A stretch of DNA of 64,000 nucleotides from Opitutales bacterium (GTDB lineage Bacteria; Verrucomicrobiota; Verrucomicrobiia; Opitutales; Seribacteraceae). Location: assembly GCA_028045305.1 (NCBI GenBank), contig JAOFTV010000002.1, positions 62,001 to 126,000 on the forward strand, written 5' to 3'. Position numbers and translations under genes: made by a program. The notes under the pieces were generated by a model. That model ran no database searches. It was given only the letters and a program-made list of their open reading frames with translations, and had not been told where the DNA came from. Position 1 is the stretch's first letter. Each line of letters starts with the position of its first letter. Shown one piece after another: positions 8,354-17,112 of the stretch.

Positions 8354-10834
8354 TCACTCAGGAAGTAAAAAACCTTCCGGGTCCACATCTTTGACTTCTA
8401 CAAGTTCCTCATCAATTCCTAGCCCTTTTAGAATAAATTCTCCGGAAACTGATTGGTAGGAAAATCCGGGAAGCAAGCGGCCCAATGTTTCATGCCTGTA
8501 TCCTGATTGTAGGGTGTCTCCTTCTTTTTCATTTGGCAAATTCAAGGCAATCAATCCATTAAGATGACTGGCCAATCCTGTCACCCGATAAGATGAATTG
8601 CCCTCCTTAATTGTTTCCTTTTTCAGTACCTCCCATTGACCGGTTTTAGATTCAAGTACCGTTCGGTTGTTTAAAAGAGGAAACCAAGGGAACCACTGTT
8701 CGTACCACCCAATTGAACTTTTTTCTATTAGTAATCCTTTACAATTTAAAAGGTTGGTCTCTTTTAATCTTATCCAGTTCGTGTAGATAACGCGATGGCC
8801 TTCACCAAAATGCTTAATGACTTCCCGTACCCTTTTCGCCCACTCATTTGCAGGATTTGGTAATTCGATGATTGGATCCCGAATTGCTTGAATAAAAGAA
8901 TCCCATCTAATTTCCAAACCTTCTTGGTTAATCAAAAATACACCAGATCTTTTTCGGAAAATTTGCCTACACAACTGCGACTTCATTTCTTCGATTGAAG
9001 GCATTCGTTGATTAAAGGACAGGCGACCAAGTTCCAAAACCTCTTGCCTAACTGATTCAGAAGTTGCTTGCCTAAAACTTATTGGACTCCCTACCCGCAC
9101 CGACATGCGGTAAGGAAAGAAACGGGGAAACTTCCAGAAAAAACTTCCTCCGGACCGGCTAAAAACCGATCCCCAAACCCCATCAAGGTAGACAGGTAGA
9201 ATGGGAACCTTTCCATACTTTGCCAAGAGAACTGAACCTCGCTTGAAGCCTAGGGTTGCCCCGACTCGGGAAATCCCCCCTTCGGCAAACAAGCACAGGG
9301 GAACTCCCCTACCCAAGCGTTCAATGGATTGACGAAAGGAGGCAAGCGATTTACCCGAAGAGATAGTTAGGGTTTCGGTTAAACGAAATACCCATTCAAG
9401 AATACGGGAATTGGCCAGATCGGCGTGTGCAAGGTAGCGAACTTTCCGAGGAAACGCAGCTCCTATAAAAACAGGGTCGGCATAGGATAAATGATTACTC
9501 ACCAATAAAACGCCTCCCCGTTCCGGGAAATTTTCCATACCCTCAATTTTAATTCGATAGAAGATATGTAGAAACAGATGGAACCAGACACGAAGAAAAT
9601 CTTCAAATAAACAGATAATTGAGACTAAAGCGACAAAGCCGAGTGGAACGATGAGAACAAACATTTCCTCTTTTGCAGTCATTCCAAAAACATTGGAAAA
9701 CAAGGCATGAGCCCCGATTAGGGAGATTCCGCCCAATTGGGTAAGCAGGTTGGATGCGGCAAGGATTTTCCCGCGTTCTTGCTCCCCCGCACGATCCTGC
9801 AAATATCCGTTCAAGGGGACAAAAAATAATGCTCCAAAAAAACCAAGAGAGATACAAAGGAGCTCAAAAATACCTCCGGGTGCAGTAGCTAGGTACAACC
9901 CTACTAAACTTAGCGTCATACCAATCGCTCCGATCGGACATAAACCGAGCTCAATTCTTCCACGATTCAAATAAGCACAAAACAAACAACCGCCCATGAT
10001 GCCCATTCCCATCAGTAAAAACCAATATCCGTAAAGACTCCCCATTCCGACCTTCCCCACGGTAACCTCTCCAGAAAGTTTGACTAACAAAAGGTAAAAA
10101 AAGCCACCCACTGCCCAAAAACAGGCATCCCCCAAGGCCGCCCACTTTATGCCCGGACGCTTTAAAAGATCGACCAGATCACCAAGATGAGAATACAAAA
10201 TTTGGGGGTGGAAAGGTCGGGTCTTTAAAACCTTGGTTTCAGGAGTTGGCAGATAAACCATCCACGAAACTAGGGCGAGTCCCGCAATAAACAAGGTGAT
10301 AGCATGAGCGGTTGCCCAACCGCCAAGACCAACAACCCAGCGATCAAAAAGAACGGCACCAGAGAAAGCACCAAATAGTATACCCACAATGGTAAGCATC
10401 TCCATCCACCCAACCGCTTTGCCAAGTTGTTCATAGCCCACCATTTCTTTAAGGATGCCCTTCTTTGCCGGTGACAAAAAACTGGACTGGGTGGAAAGGA
10501 AAAAAAAGCCAACCATACAAATAGCAAGGCTTTGGAAACTGGTTCCCGCAGCCAAAATACCTAACCCGATCAATTGAGCAAGCAGGCTGATTCCAATTAC
10601 CCTTTTTTTAGAAAATCGATCCGCAGTCCAACCGGCTAAGGGGGCAAAGATGATAAAAGGAAGAATTAGGAGAAAAGAAACTTGTTGGTTCACCAAGTCC
10701 ATACTTTCCTTGCCAAAATGATAGGCTGCGAGCACAGGCAAAAATGCTTTCACCGCGTTATCATTGAACGCTCCGATCGTTTGGGAGACCAGCAAGGGAA
10801 TGGTCTGGCGAAATGCAAGCATTATGTTAGGCAT
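8354..10834 (-). CDS. MFS transporter fused to PlsC acyltransferase with a divergent C-terminal domain
   Basis: The 826-residue protein has three parts. Residues 1-420 are a multi-helix MFS transporter resembling the LplT lysophospholipid flippase. Residues about 430-625 are a glycerolipid acyltransferase with the HX4D motif in NHLSYADP and a LFAEGGISR block. Residues about 640-826 look like a shortened, decayed AMP-binding ligase: the segment YRVTGLAS...IALNLPNEKEG...GRLLPG resembles the YGxTE to GRxLPG stretch of acyl-ACP synthetases, but the ATP-binding TSGTTGxPKG loop is missing. The likely role is uptake and re-acylation of lysophospholipids, as in LplT-Aas systems. The third-domain call is inference. 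Confidence 0.85.
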   Translation of the reverse strand: MPNIMLAFRQTIPLLVSQTIGAFNDNAVKAFLPVLAAYHFGKESMDLVNQQVSFLLILPFIIFAPLAGWTADRFSKKRVIGISLLAQLIGLGILAAGTSFQSLAICMVGFFFLSTQSSFLSPAKKGILKEMVGYEQLGKAVGWMEMLTIVGILFGAFSGAVLFDRWVVGLGGWATAHAITLFIAGLALVSWMVYLPTPETKVLKTRPFHPQILYSHLGDLVDLLKRPGIKWAALGDACFWAVGGFFYLLLVKLSGEVTVGKVGMGSLYGYWFLLMGMGIMGGCLFCAYLNRGRIELGLCPIGAIGMTLSLVGLYLATAPGGIFELLCISLGFFGALFFVPLNGYLQDRAGEQERGKILAASNLLTQLGGISLIGAHALFSNVFGMTAKEEMFVLIVPLGFVALVSIICLFEDFLRVWFHLFLHIFYRIKIEGMENFPERGGVLLVSNHLSYADPVFIGAAFPRKVRYLAHADLANSRILEWVFRLTETLTISSGKSLASFRQSIERLGRGVPLCLFAEGGISRVGATLGFKRGSVLLAKYGKVPILPVYLDGVWGSVFSRSGGSFFWKFPRFFPYRMSVRVGSPISFRQATSESVRQEVLELGRLSFNQRMPSIEEMKSQLCRQIFRKRSGVFLINQEGLEIRWDSFIQAIRDPIIELPNPANEWAKRVREVIKHFGEGHRVIYTNWIRLKETNLLNCKGLLIEKSSIGWYEQWFPWFPLLNNRTVLESKTGQWEVLKKETIKEGNSSYRVTGLASHLNGLIALNLPNEKEGDTLQSGYRHETLGRLLPGFSYQSVSGEFILKGLGIDEELVEVKDVDPEGFLLPE

Positions 10835-10933
10835 AATGATATATTTTGACCTGCTTTCAACCCATGGCGATTTCTTTCGATTCCTGTACCATTTATTAGT
10901 TGCTAAGCATTTTTATTTTAAAAAACTACAGCA

Positions 10934-12442
10934 ATGAAATCCTATTATATTTTATACTTTTTTTTAATGGGTTCTGTCTTTTGGGCTTCAGGCAAGCAGC
11001 CAAATATTCTCTTTATTTTTTCTGATGATCATGCCTACCAAGCCATCTCTGCTTATGGCTCGAACCGTAACCAAACGCCAAACCTCGACCGGTTGGCCAA
11101 TGAGGGAATGCGGTTCGACCGTGCTTTTGTAACCAACTCCATCTGCGCTCCCAGTCGGGCAGTTGTCCTCACAGGCAAGCACAGTCACCTGAATGGACAA
11201 TTTACAAATAAAGAAACTTTTGACGGTTCCCAGCAAACTTTCCCCAAACTCTTACGAAAAGCTGGTTACCAAACCGCACTCTTTGGCAAGTGGCACCTAA
11301 AAAGCAGTCCCACTGGATTTGATTTCTGGGAAGTGCTCCGCGGTCAGGGCCCGTATTACAACCCACTGTTTCTCACTAAAAAGGGAAGAAAAAATATCAC
11401 TGGATATACCACAAATATAATCACCGACCGCACCCTCAATTGGCTCAAGAACGAGCGTGACAAAGAAAAGCCTTTTTTCCTTTGCTCCTGGCACAAGGCT
11501 CCCCACCGCAACTGGTTACCTGCCCCAAAATACATGAGTAAATACGATGACCGAGATATCCCAGAACCTGAAACACTGCGTGATAATTATGAAAACCGAT
11601 TATCTCCTGCGTCCACCCAGGCAATGACGATTAATAAACATATGCGGGATGACTGGGATTTTAAACTAAGCACACCTAAAGGATTTAATAATGAACAGAA
11701 GAGAATATGGGAAGCAACCTACGAGCCTAAAAACAAAGCTTTCCGTGAGGCAAAGCTGGAAGGGGATGATCTTCTGAAGTGGAAGTACCAGCGTTATGCA
11801 AAAGACTACCTCAGATGTATTGACTCGGTGGATGAAAATATTGGTCGTCTCTTGGATTATCTCGACCAAACAGGACTTTCTAAAAATACGGTTGTGGTCT
11901 ATTCCTCCGACCAGGGATGGTATTTAGGGGAGCATGGTTGGTATGATAAACGCTGGATGTATGAAGAATCCTTCCGTACCCCACTCCTGGTCCGTTGGCC
12001 CGGAACTATCGAACCAGGTAGTGTCAATATGGATCTCGTTCAAAACCTCGACTATGCACAAACCTTTCTTGATATCTGTGAAGCCAAACAGCCGACGGAC
12101 ATGCAGGGAAGATCTCTGCTTTCTTTACTCAAGGGAGAAACGCCTGAAGACTGGAGGAAATCGATCTACTATCAATACTATGAATTCCCAGGCTCTCATA
12201 ATGTCCGTCGGCACTACGGCGTGCGCAACCACCGCTACAAGCTGATTCATTTCTACATGATCGACGGATGGGAATTATACGACCTACAAAACGACCCCAA
12301 TGAAATGAAATCCGTCCATGGCGAACCTGGATATGAGCAAATTAGAAATGTGATGAAAAAGGAACTCCTTCGACTAAGAAAAAAATATCTGGTGCCCGAG
12401 GATAATCGACCTCTACCACAAGAAATTAAGGAGATTTACTAA
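10934..12442 (+). CDS. Secreted type I sulfatase
   Basis: This is a secreted sulfatase, probably acting on a sulfated polysaccharide or a fragment of one. A signal peptide covers residues 1-20. The metal-binding SDDH lies at 30-33. The sulfatase signature [12 protein letters not shown] has Cys71 as the residue to be converted to formylglycine. GKWHLK and a [12 protein letters not shown] block complete the active site, and the C-terminal part with YKLIHF and [12 protein letters not shown] matches the domain usually found in this group. The exact substrate cannot be read from sequence. It needs a maturase; none with catalytic cysteines is seen in this window. Confidence 0.93.
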   Translation: MKSYYILYFFLMGSVFWASGKQPNILFIFSDDHAYQAISAYGSNRNQTPNLDRLANEGMRFDRAFVTNSICAPSRAVVLTGKHSHLNGQFTNKETFDGSQQTFPKLLRKAGYQTALFGKWHLKSSPTGFDFWEVLRGQGPYYNPLFLTKKGRKNITGYTTNIITDRTLNWLKNERDKEKPFFLCSWHKAPHRNWLPAPKYMSKYDDRDIPEPETLRDNYENRLSPASTQAMTINKHMRDDWDFKLSTPKGFNNEQKRIWEATYEPKNKAFREAKLEGDDLLKWKYQRYAKDYLRCIDSVDENIGRLLDYLDQTGLSKNTVVVYSSDQGWYLGEHGWYDKRWMYEESFRTPLLVRWPGTIEPGSVNMDLVQNLDYAQTFLDICEAKQPTDMQGRSLLSLLKGETPEDWRKSIYYQYYEFPGSHNVRRHYGVRNHRYKLIHFYMIDGWELYDLQNDPNEMKSVHGEPGYEQIRNVMKKELLRLRKKYLVPEDNRPLPQEIKEIY

Positions 12443-12445
12443 TTA

Positions 12446-12733
12446 TCACTTAAAAAGTTTTTCGATTGCCAGTGCCAATTCGATGTCTCTATCGGTGACC
12501 TTTCCTCCAGCATCGTGCGTATTAAGCCCAATCTCCAACCGGTTATAGCAATTGAAAATTTCAGGATGGTGATTCATTGCTTCAGCCTCATAAGAAACCC
12601 GTAGAAAAAATGCCATTGCTTCTCTGAAATCAGAAAATTGGAAGGATTTTTTTAACTTATCTTCACTCCATTCCCAGCCATTTAAATTCGCAAGTGAATG
12701 TTGAATTTCATTTTCATTTAACGGTTTAGACAT
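12446..12733 (-). CDS. 4a-hydroxytetrahydrobiopterin dehydratase
   Basis: A pterin-4a-carbinolamine dehydratase of 95 residues, recycling oxidised pterin cofactor and sometimes linked to molybdopterin metabolism. The family fingerprint is clear: EAEAMNHHPEIFNCYN with the catalytic His pair, then LNTHDAGGKVTDRDIELA. It converges on the sulfatase with a three-base gap. No phenylalanine hydroxylase is nearby, so the pathway it serves here is open. Confidence 0.94.
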   Translation of the reverse strand: MSKPLNENEIQHSLANLNGWEWSEDKLKKSFQFSDFREAMAFFLRVSYEAEAMNHHPEIFNCYNRLEIGLNTHDAGGKVTDRDIELALAIEKLFK

Positions 12734-12810
12734 GATTTGAATTTGCTAGTCCAAGCTTTCCTCGTTGTCAATCGGTCCTGAACCCGTTGAGATAGGGTTT
12801 TCCAATTTCC

Positions 12811-13569
12811 ATGCTCGAACTCACGCCCGAAGATAAAAACAACCTTCCCCGACATGTCGCTCTGATTATGGACGGCAATGGTCGCTGGGCCCGGTCTAGA
12901 AAGATGCCCAGATTATTCGGTCATCGTAACGGGGTGGAAAATGTTCGGGCTGTTGTTAATGCAGCCAAAGAAGTGGGCGTTCCTTATGTCACGCTTTATG
13001 CGTTTAGTACCGAGAATCAAAACCGGCCCAAGGGTGAAAAATCCGGCTTAATGAAACTCCTTGAGGAATTTTTAAAAAAGGAATTTCGGTCAATGATGGA
13101 AGATGGTATCCGGCTGCGGGCAATTGGGGATCTTTCCGGCCTACCAGATTTTGCCCGCAAAATAGTGGAAGACACTATCGAACAAACTCGAGAAAATGAC
13201 CGTTGGAACCTTACTCTAGCATTAAACTATGGCAGCCGCCAGGAAGTGCTCCAAGCAATTGCCCAGTATGGACGAGATCACTCCCTATCCAATCATGTTC
13301 CTACTTGGGAAGAATTTTCTCCTTATTTAGAAACCCGTGATCTTCCTGACCCAGACTTGATCATTCGTACATCAGGAGAATTTCGCCTGAGTAACTTCCT
13401 CCTACTGCAAGCTGCCTATGCGGAGATTTTTGTATCCGCCTTGCACTGGCCTGATTTTGGCAGGGATGCTTTTATTGAGGCTCTTTCAAACTATGCACAA
13501 CGGGAGCGCAGGTTTGGGAAAACAAGCGAGCAAATCCAACAACCTGCTGAACCCATTACTTCATCATGA
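12811..13569 (+). CDS. uppS: Undecaprenyl diphosphate synthase (isoprenyl transferase)
   Basis: This cis-prenyltransferase builds undecaprenyl diphosphate, the lipid carrier for cell wall synthesis. The motif HVALIMDGNGRWA contains catalytic Asp21, followed by GHRNGVENV, YAFSTENQNRP and the C-terminal RTSGEFRLSNFLL and AEIFVSALHWPDF. It is the first gene of an envelope and isoprenoid operon. Its stop overlaps the cdsA start as ATGA (13566-13569). Confidence 0.96.
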   Translation: MLELTPEDKNNLPRHVALIMDGNGRWARSRKMPRLFGHRNGVENVRAVVNAAKEVGVPYVTLYAFSTENQNRPKGEKSGLMKLLEEFLKKEFRSMMEDGIRLRAIGDLSGLPDFARKIVEDTIEQTRENDRWNLTLALNYGSRQEVLQAIAQYGRDHSLSNHVPTWEEFSPYLETRDLPDPDLIIRTSGEFRLSNFLLLQAAYAEIFVSALHWPDFGRDAFIEALSNYAQRERRFGKTSEQIQQPAEPITSS

Positions 13570-14426
13570 TCTTACGCACCATTGCCACCGTTTTTCTATG
13601 GGGACTGCTAGGACTTATTGTTTACGGATCAAAAGAACCTGGTGCAATGTGGATCCTTAACTTGTGTGCGACCCTTACTTTATTTGAAGTTTATACAATT
13701 CTCGGAAGAATCGGCTTTGCCGCTAATCGTATAACTGGACTGGTTACCGGTGGATGCATGATTCCCATCGCCTTTTATTTTCCTGGAGCGGGCATTGATG
13801 CCCTTGCCGTAGGAGCATTGTTCTCGTCCGCAGCCTGTGTGGTTTTCCCTCAGGATCAACGCGGACTCTATGTCAAGCGCCTGCTGCCCACCTTTTTCGG
13901 TTTATTATTTGTTACCTTTCTTCTGCACTACTTCGTAAGAATTTTACGGATCGTGGACTCACCTACTGATCCCCACTCGCTCGGATTTGGTCTCTTTTTC
14001 TGTCTATGGATTGTACTCGTTGCCAAGTTCAGTGACATCGGTGCACTGCTCGTCGGAAAAACCATTGGTCGCACAAAGATGGCTCCATCCATCAGCCCGG
14101 GTAAAACGGTGGAAGGCTTACTTGGAGGTTTGGGAGCATCTGCAGGAATTGGAGCCCTGATTCCATGGTTGGCTAACCATCATCTTTCCCATCTCTTTGA
14201 TTTTGGAGCCTGGTCTCTGGAACCATCACAAGGAGCATGGTGGGGATTGGTCATAGGTCTTGTATCGGTAATTGGAGACTTGATTGCATCTGTACTTAAA
14301 CGACTTGCAGGCATGAAAGATTCCGGGGGGTCTATTCCCGGGATTGGTGGATTACTTGACCTAACCGACAGTTTGATCCTTTCCGCTCCAACCGGATATT
14401 TCATCATATTATTGCTCCATCCATGA
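13566..14426 (+). CDS. cdsA: Phosphatidate cytidylyltransferase
   Basis: CdsA makes CDP-diacylglycerol for phospholipid synthesis. The protein has 286 residues with about seven to eight hydrophobic segments. The C-terminal signature reads LKRLAGMKDSGGSIPGIGGLLDLTDS. The conserved KDSG and GG..D elements are present, while the PGHGG histidine of E. coli is replaced by isoleucine, as in many non-proteobacterial members. ATGA overlaps join it to uppS upstream and dxr downstream. Confidence 0.94.
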   Translation: MILRTIATVFLWGLLGLIVYGSKEPGAMWILNLCATLTLFEVYTILGRIGFAANRITGLVTGGCMIPIAFYFPGAGIDALAVGALFSSAACVVFPQDQRGLYVKRLLPTFFGLLFVTFLLHYFVRILRIVDSPTDPHSLGFGLFFCLWIVLVAKFSDIGALLVGKTIGRTKMAPSISPGKTVEGLLGGLGASAGIGALIPWLANHHLSHLFDFGAWSLEPSQGAWWGLVIGLVSVIGDLIASVLKRLAGMKDSGGSIPGIGGLLDLTDSLILSAPTGYFIILLLHP

Positions 14427-15577
14427 GCTTCCCAAGGAAGCTTGTCTTACTTGGAGCCACTGGCTCGATCGGAAAAAGTTCTCTTCGGGTAATCCGTAAG
14501 CATCCCGACAAGCTGAAATTAATCGGTATATCAGCATACCAAAAGGCAGATGAGCTTGCCTCTATTGCACGAGAATTTGGGGTATCTAAAGTTCACCTGC
14601 ATCATTCTCCCGCTTCTCCTCCTACCTTTCCACCTAAAGCAAAATTGTCGACCGGACCTCATTCCCTCACTGAACTGGCAAGTTGGGACGAGGCAGATGT
14701 AGTATTGGTTGCCGTAGTTGGTGCTGCCGGACTTGCCCCCACCCTTGCAGCACTTGAATCCGGCAAGGATGTTGTCTTAGCAAATAAAGAGTCTCTGGTG
14801 GTTGGGGGCGAACTCGTCATGGAAACTGCCCGGCGCACGGGAGCCCGCATTTTGCCAGCAGACAGCGAGCATAACGCGGTTTTCCAATGCTTATTGGGAC
14901 AACCTGAAAAAGCCCTCGATTCCCTAGCACTAACTGCGTCGGGTGGTTCATTTCGGGACTGGCCGATTGAGGATCTGAATAAAGCAACTCCCGAACAAGC
15001 CATGTGTCACCCCAATTGGGACATGGGCTCCAAAATAACGGTGGACTCTGCAACCATGGCCAATAAGGGCCTTGAATTGATTGAGGCAAAGTGGCTTTTT
15101 GATCTCACTCCTGAGAAACTCCATGTTTTAATTCACCCGCCGAGTATAGTCCATGCAATCGTCCGTTTTTCGGATGGTTGCAGTTTCGCTCAAATGTCTC
15201 CCCCTTGCATGACCTTTGCCCTACAAAACGCCATGCTTTTTCCAGAACGCCTTCCCGGCGTCGAGAACGGATTGGATCTTTCTTCGGCTATGGAACTTTC
15301 GTTTTCACCACCTGACTTAGATCGTTACCCCTGCCTGCGTCTGGCCAGGCATGCTCTGGAACAGGGAGGGTCTGCTCCCTTAGTCTACAACGCGGCCAAC
15401 GAATTAGCAGTAGATGCCTTTCTCTCGAATCGAATTGGCTTTGGTGAGATTTCCCGCATAATTGAAAACACTTTGAATCTTTTTGATCACCGATCCGTTC
15501 ACGCACTCGAGGACTTACTTGCCCTCGATCAAAAAGCTCGCTCCCTTACCGAGCATGGGATTGTTCAAGTCGCTTAG
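14423..15577 (+). CDS. dxr: 1-deoxy-D-xylulose 5-phosphate reductoisomerase
   Basis: Dxr commits deoxyxylulose phosphate to the MEP isoprenoid pathway using NADPH. The nucleotide-binding LGATGSIGKSSLRV is at residues 8-20. NKESLVVGG, the metal-binding PADSEHNAVFQ, the active-site ASGGSFRDW, and KITVDSATMANKGLE are all present. Length 384 is normal. Together with ispG downstream it shows that this operon supplies isoprenoid precursors next to uppS. Confidence 0.97.
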   Translation: MSFPRKLVLLGATGSIGKSSLRVIRKHPDKLKLIGISAYQKADELASIAREFGVSKVHLHHSPASPPTFPPKAKLSTGPHSLTELASWDEADVVLVAVVGAAGLAPTLAALESGKDVVLANKESLVVGGELVMETARRTGARILPADSEHNAVFQCLLGQPEKALDSLALTASGGSFRDWPIEDLNKATPEQAMCHPNWDMGSKITVDSATMANKGLELIEAKWLFDLTPEKLHVLIHPPSIVHAIVRFSDGCSFAQMSPPCMTFALQNAMLFPERLPGVENGLDLSSAMELSFSPPDLDRYPCLRLARHALEQGGSAPLVYNAANELAVDAFLSNRIGFGEISRIIENTLNLFDHRSVHALEDLLALDQKARSLTEHGIVQVA

Positions 15578-15600
15578 GCTATCCCCTTGTTCTTTTAGTC

Positions 15601-17088
15601 ATGACTATGCTCTACGACATTGCTTTCCTGTTTGTTGCCCTATTTGCCCTGGGTTTCACTATTTTCATTCATGAACTCGGACATTTTTTGGCCGCCCGCC
15701 AACGAGGGTTGCTCATTACCCGTTTTTCGATTGGGTTTGGACCCAAGCTGTTTGGATGGACCCGTAACGGAGTAGAATACCGGTTGTCCGCCATTCCTTT
15801 TGGCGGTTATGTCGCTCTTCCTCAACTATCTGACATGGGGAGACTGGAGGGCAACGAAGAACAACGAAACAAGGACACCCAAGATCCAGCAGACCGGCGG
15901 TCTGCATGGGATGATTTTGATGACGATGAAGAGGAGGAATCATCAAAGAATGAACCGATGCCCAAGATCACTTACACTGACAAGATGATCGTTTCAGTGA
16001 TGGGGGCTGTCTTTAATGTTTTGCTCGCATTCGCTCTATCTTCAGTCTTGTGGTTTTTCGGCTACGATGTGACCGACGCCCAATTAACTACTAAAATTGG
16101 TTATGTGGCAGATACTGTAGAACGCTGGAATCCTCTGGTAGAAGAAGGGGAAGAGGTCACCTCACCTGCTAAGAAAGCCGGCCTCTTGCCTGGTGACGAA
16201 ATTTTGACCGTCGACGGATCTCAGGTTGACGACTTCATGGACATCCAAAACCGGATCATCACTGGAAAGCAACAAACTGCACAAGGCAGAAGACTTCTCA
16301 ATTTATCTGTTTTACGAAACGGACAGGAAAAAAAATTCGAAGTCTATCCGGAAGTCTGGGGAGCAGAAGAAATGAGGGTCATCGGCATCGGTCCTAAAGA
16401 AACTTTTTTCATTGGAGAATTATCCCTTGACATGCCAGCAATTGAGGCAGGCCTGCAAGTTGGAGATCAACCAATATCAATGAATGGAGAAGTCATCCAT
16501 TCCTTTTCTCAGCTTGTTTACATGCTGGAAAAAACGGATAATAATAAAAGTGTATCCTTGGTCGTTCGCCAAGGAGGTGAACGCGGCCCCGAACGCACCA
16601 TTGAATTATTTCCGGTTGAGAAAAAAATGGTGGTGGCCGGGGTTCCGATCATTCGTCGTTTGATCGGATTCCGTCCGGAGTTTAAGGTTGTTACCACCTA
16701 CCCGAATCCCCTTTCATTGATTTACAGTCGGGTAAAAGACATGTACCTAACCCTTACAGGTCTGGTAAGTCCGGCATCAGATGTAAAACTGCGCAACATG
16801 AGCGGACCCGTGGGCATCGTAAACCATTTGAGTGTGTTTGCGAAGATTGGGTTTAAGAAACTCCTGTGGTTTGTGGTCTTCATCAATGTGAACTTAGCCA
16901 TTCTCAACCTTTTGCCCATTCCGGTTCTAGATGGTGGTCACATGCTATTTGCCACAATCGAAAAGTTGCGGGGCAAGCCGTTGCCCCTCGCATTCCTTGA
17001 ACGAGCCCAGGTTCTCTTTGTAGCTTTGCTCTTCTCCTTCATGCTCTATGTCACCTTTTTTGACATGCAGCGCATTCTTCCCTTCTAA
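15601..17088 (+). CDS. rseP: Site-2 intramembrane metalloprotease RseP
   Basis: This zinc intramembrane protease usually cleaves anti-sigma factors or signal peptide remnants. The zinc motif HELGH is at residues 24-28 in the first membrane helix, and the second active-site motif NLLPIPVLDGGH is near 436-447 with the third ligand Asp444. Two PDZ-like segments lie between them (AKKAGLLPGDEI near 200 and IEAGLQVGDQPI near 290). A highly acidic loop (about residues 96-118) before the second helix is an unusual addition. Adjacency to uppS, cdsA and dxr is the classic context. Confidence 0.94.
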   Translation: MTMLYDIAFLFVALFALGFTIFIHELGHFLAARQRGLLITRFSIGFGPKLFGWTRNGVEYRLSAIPFGGYVALPQLSDMGRLEGNEEQRNKDTQDPADRRSAWDDFDDDEEEESSKNEPMPKITYTDKMIVSVMGAVFNVLLAFALSSVLWFFGYDVTDAQLTTKIGYVADTVERWNPLVEEGEEVTSPAKKAGLLPGDEILTVDGSQVDDFMDIQNRIITGKQQTAQGRRLLNLSVLRNGQEKKFEVYPEVWGAEEMRVIGIGPKETFFIGELSLDMPAIEAGLQVGDQPISMNGEVIHSFSQLVYMLEKTDNNKSVSLVVRQGGERGPERTIELFPVEKKMVVAGVPIIRRLIGFRPEFKVVTTYPNPLSLIYSRVKDMYLTLTGLVSPASDVKLRNMSGPVGIVNHLSVFAKIGFKKLLWFVVFINVNLAILNLLPIPVLDGGHMLFATIEKLRGKPLPLAFLERAQVLFVALLFSFMLYVTFFDMQRILPF

Positions 17089-17112
17089 AGGAAAGCCTTT
17101 TTCCATTTTGTA

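Noticed and set aside
12782-12800. AACCC/GGGTT hairpin before uppS as a terminator or attenuator
   Set aside because: The stem is five base pairs with a nine-base loop, and no gene upstream on that strand reads into it.
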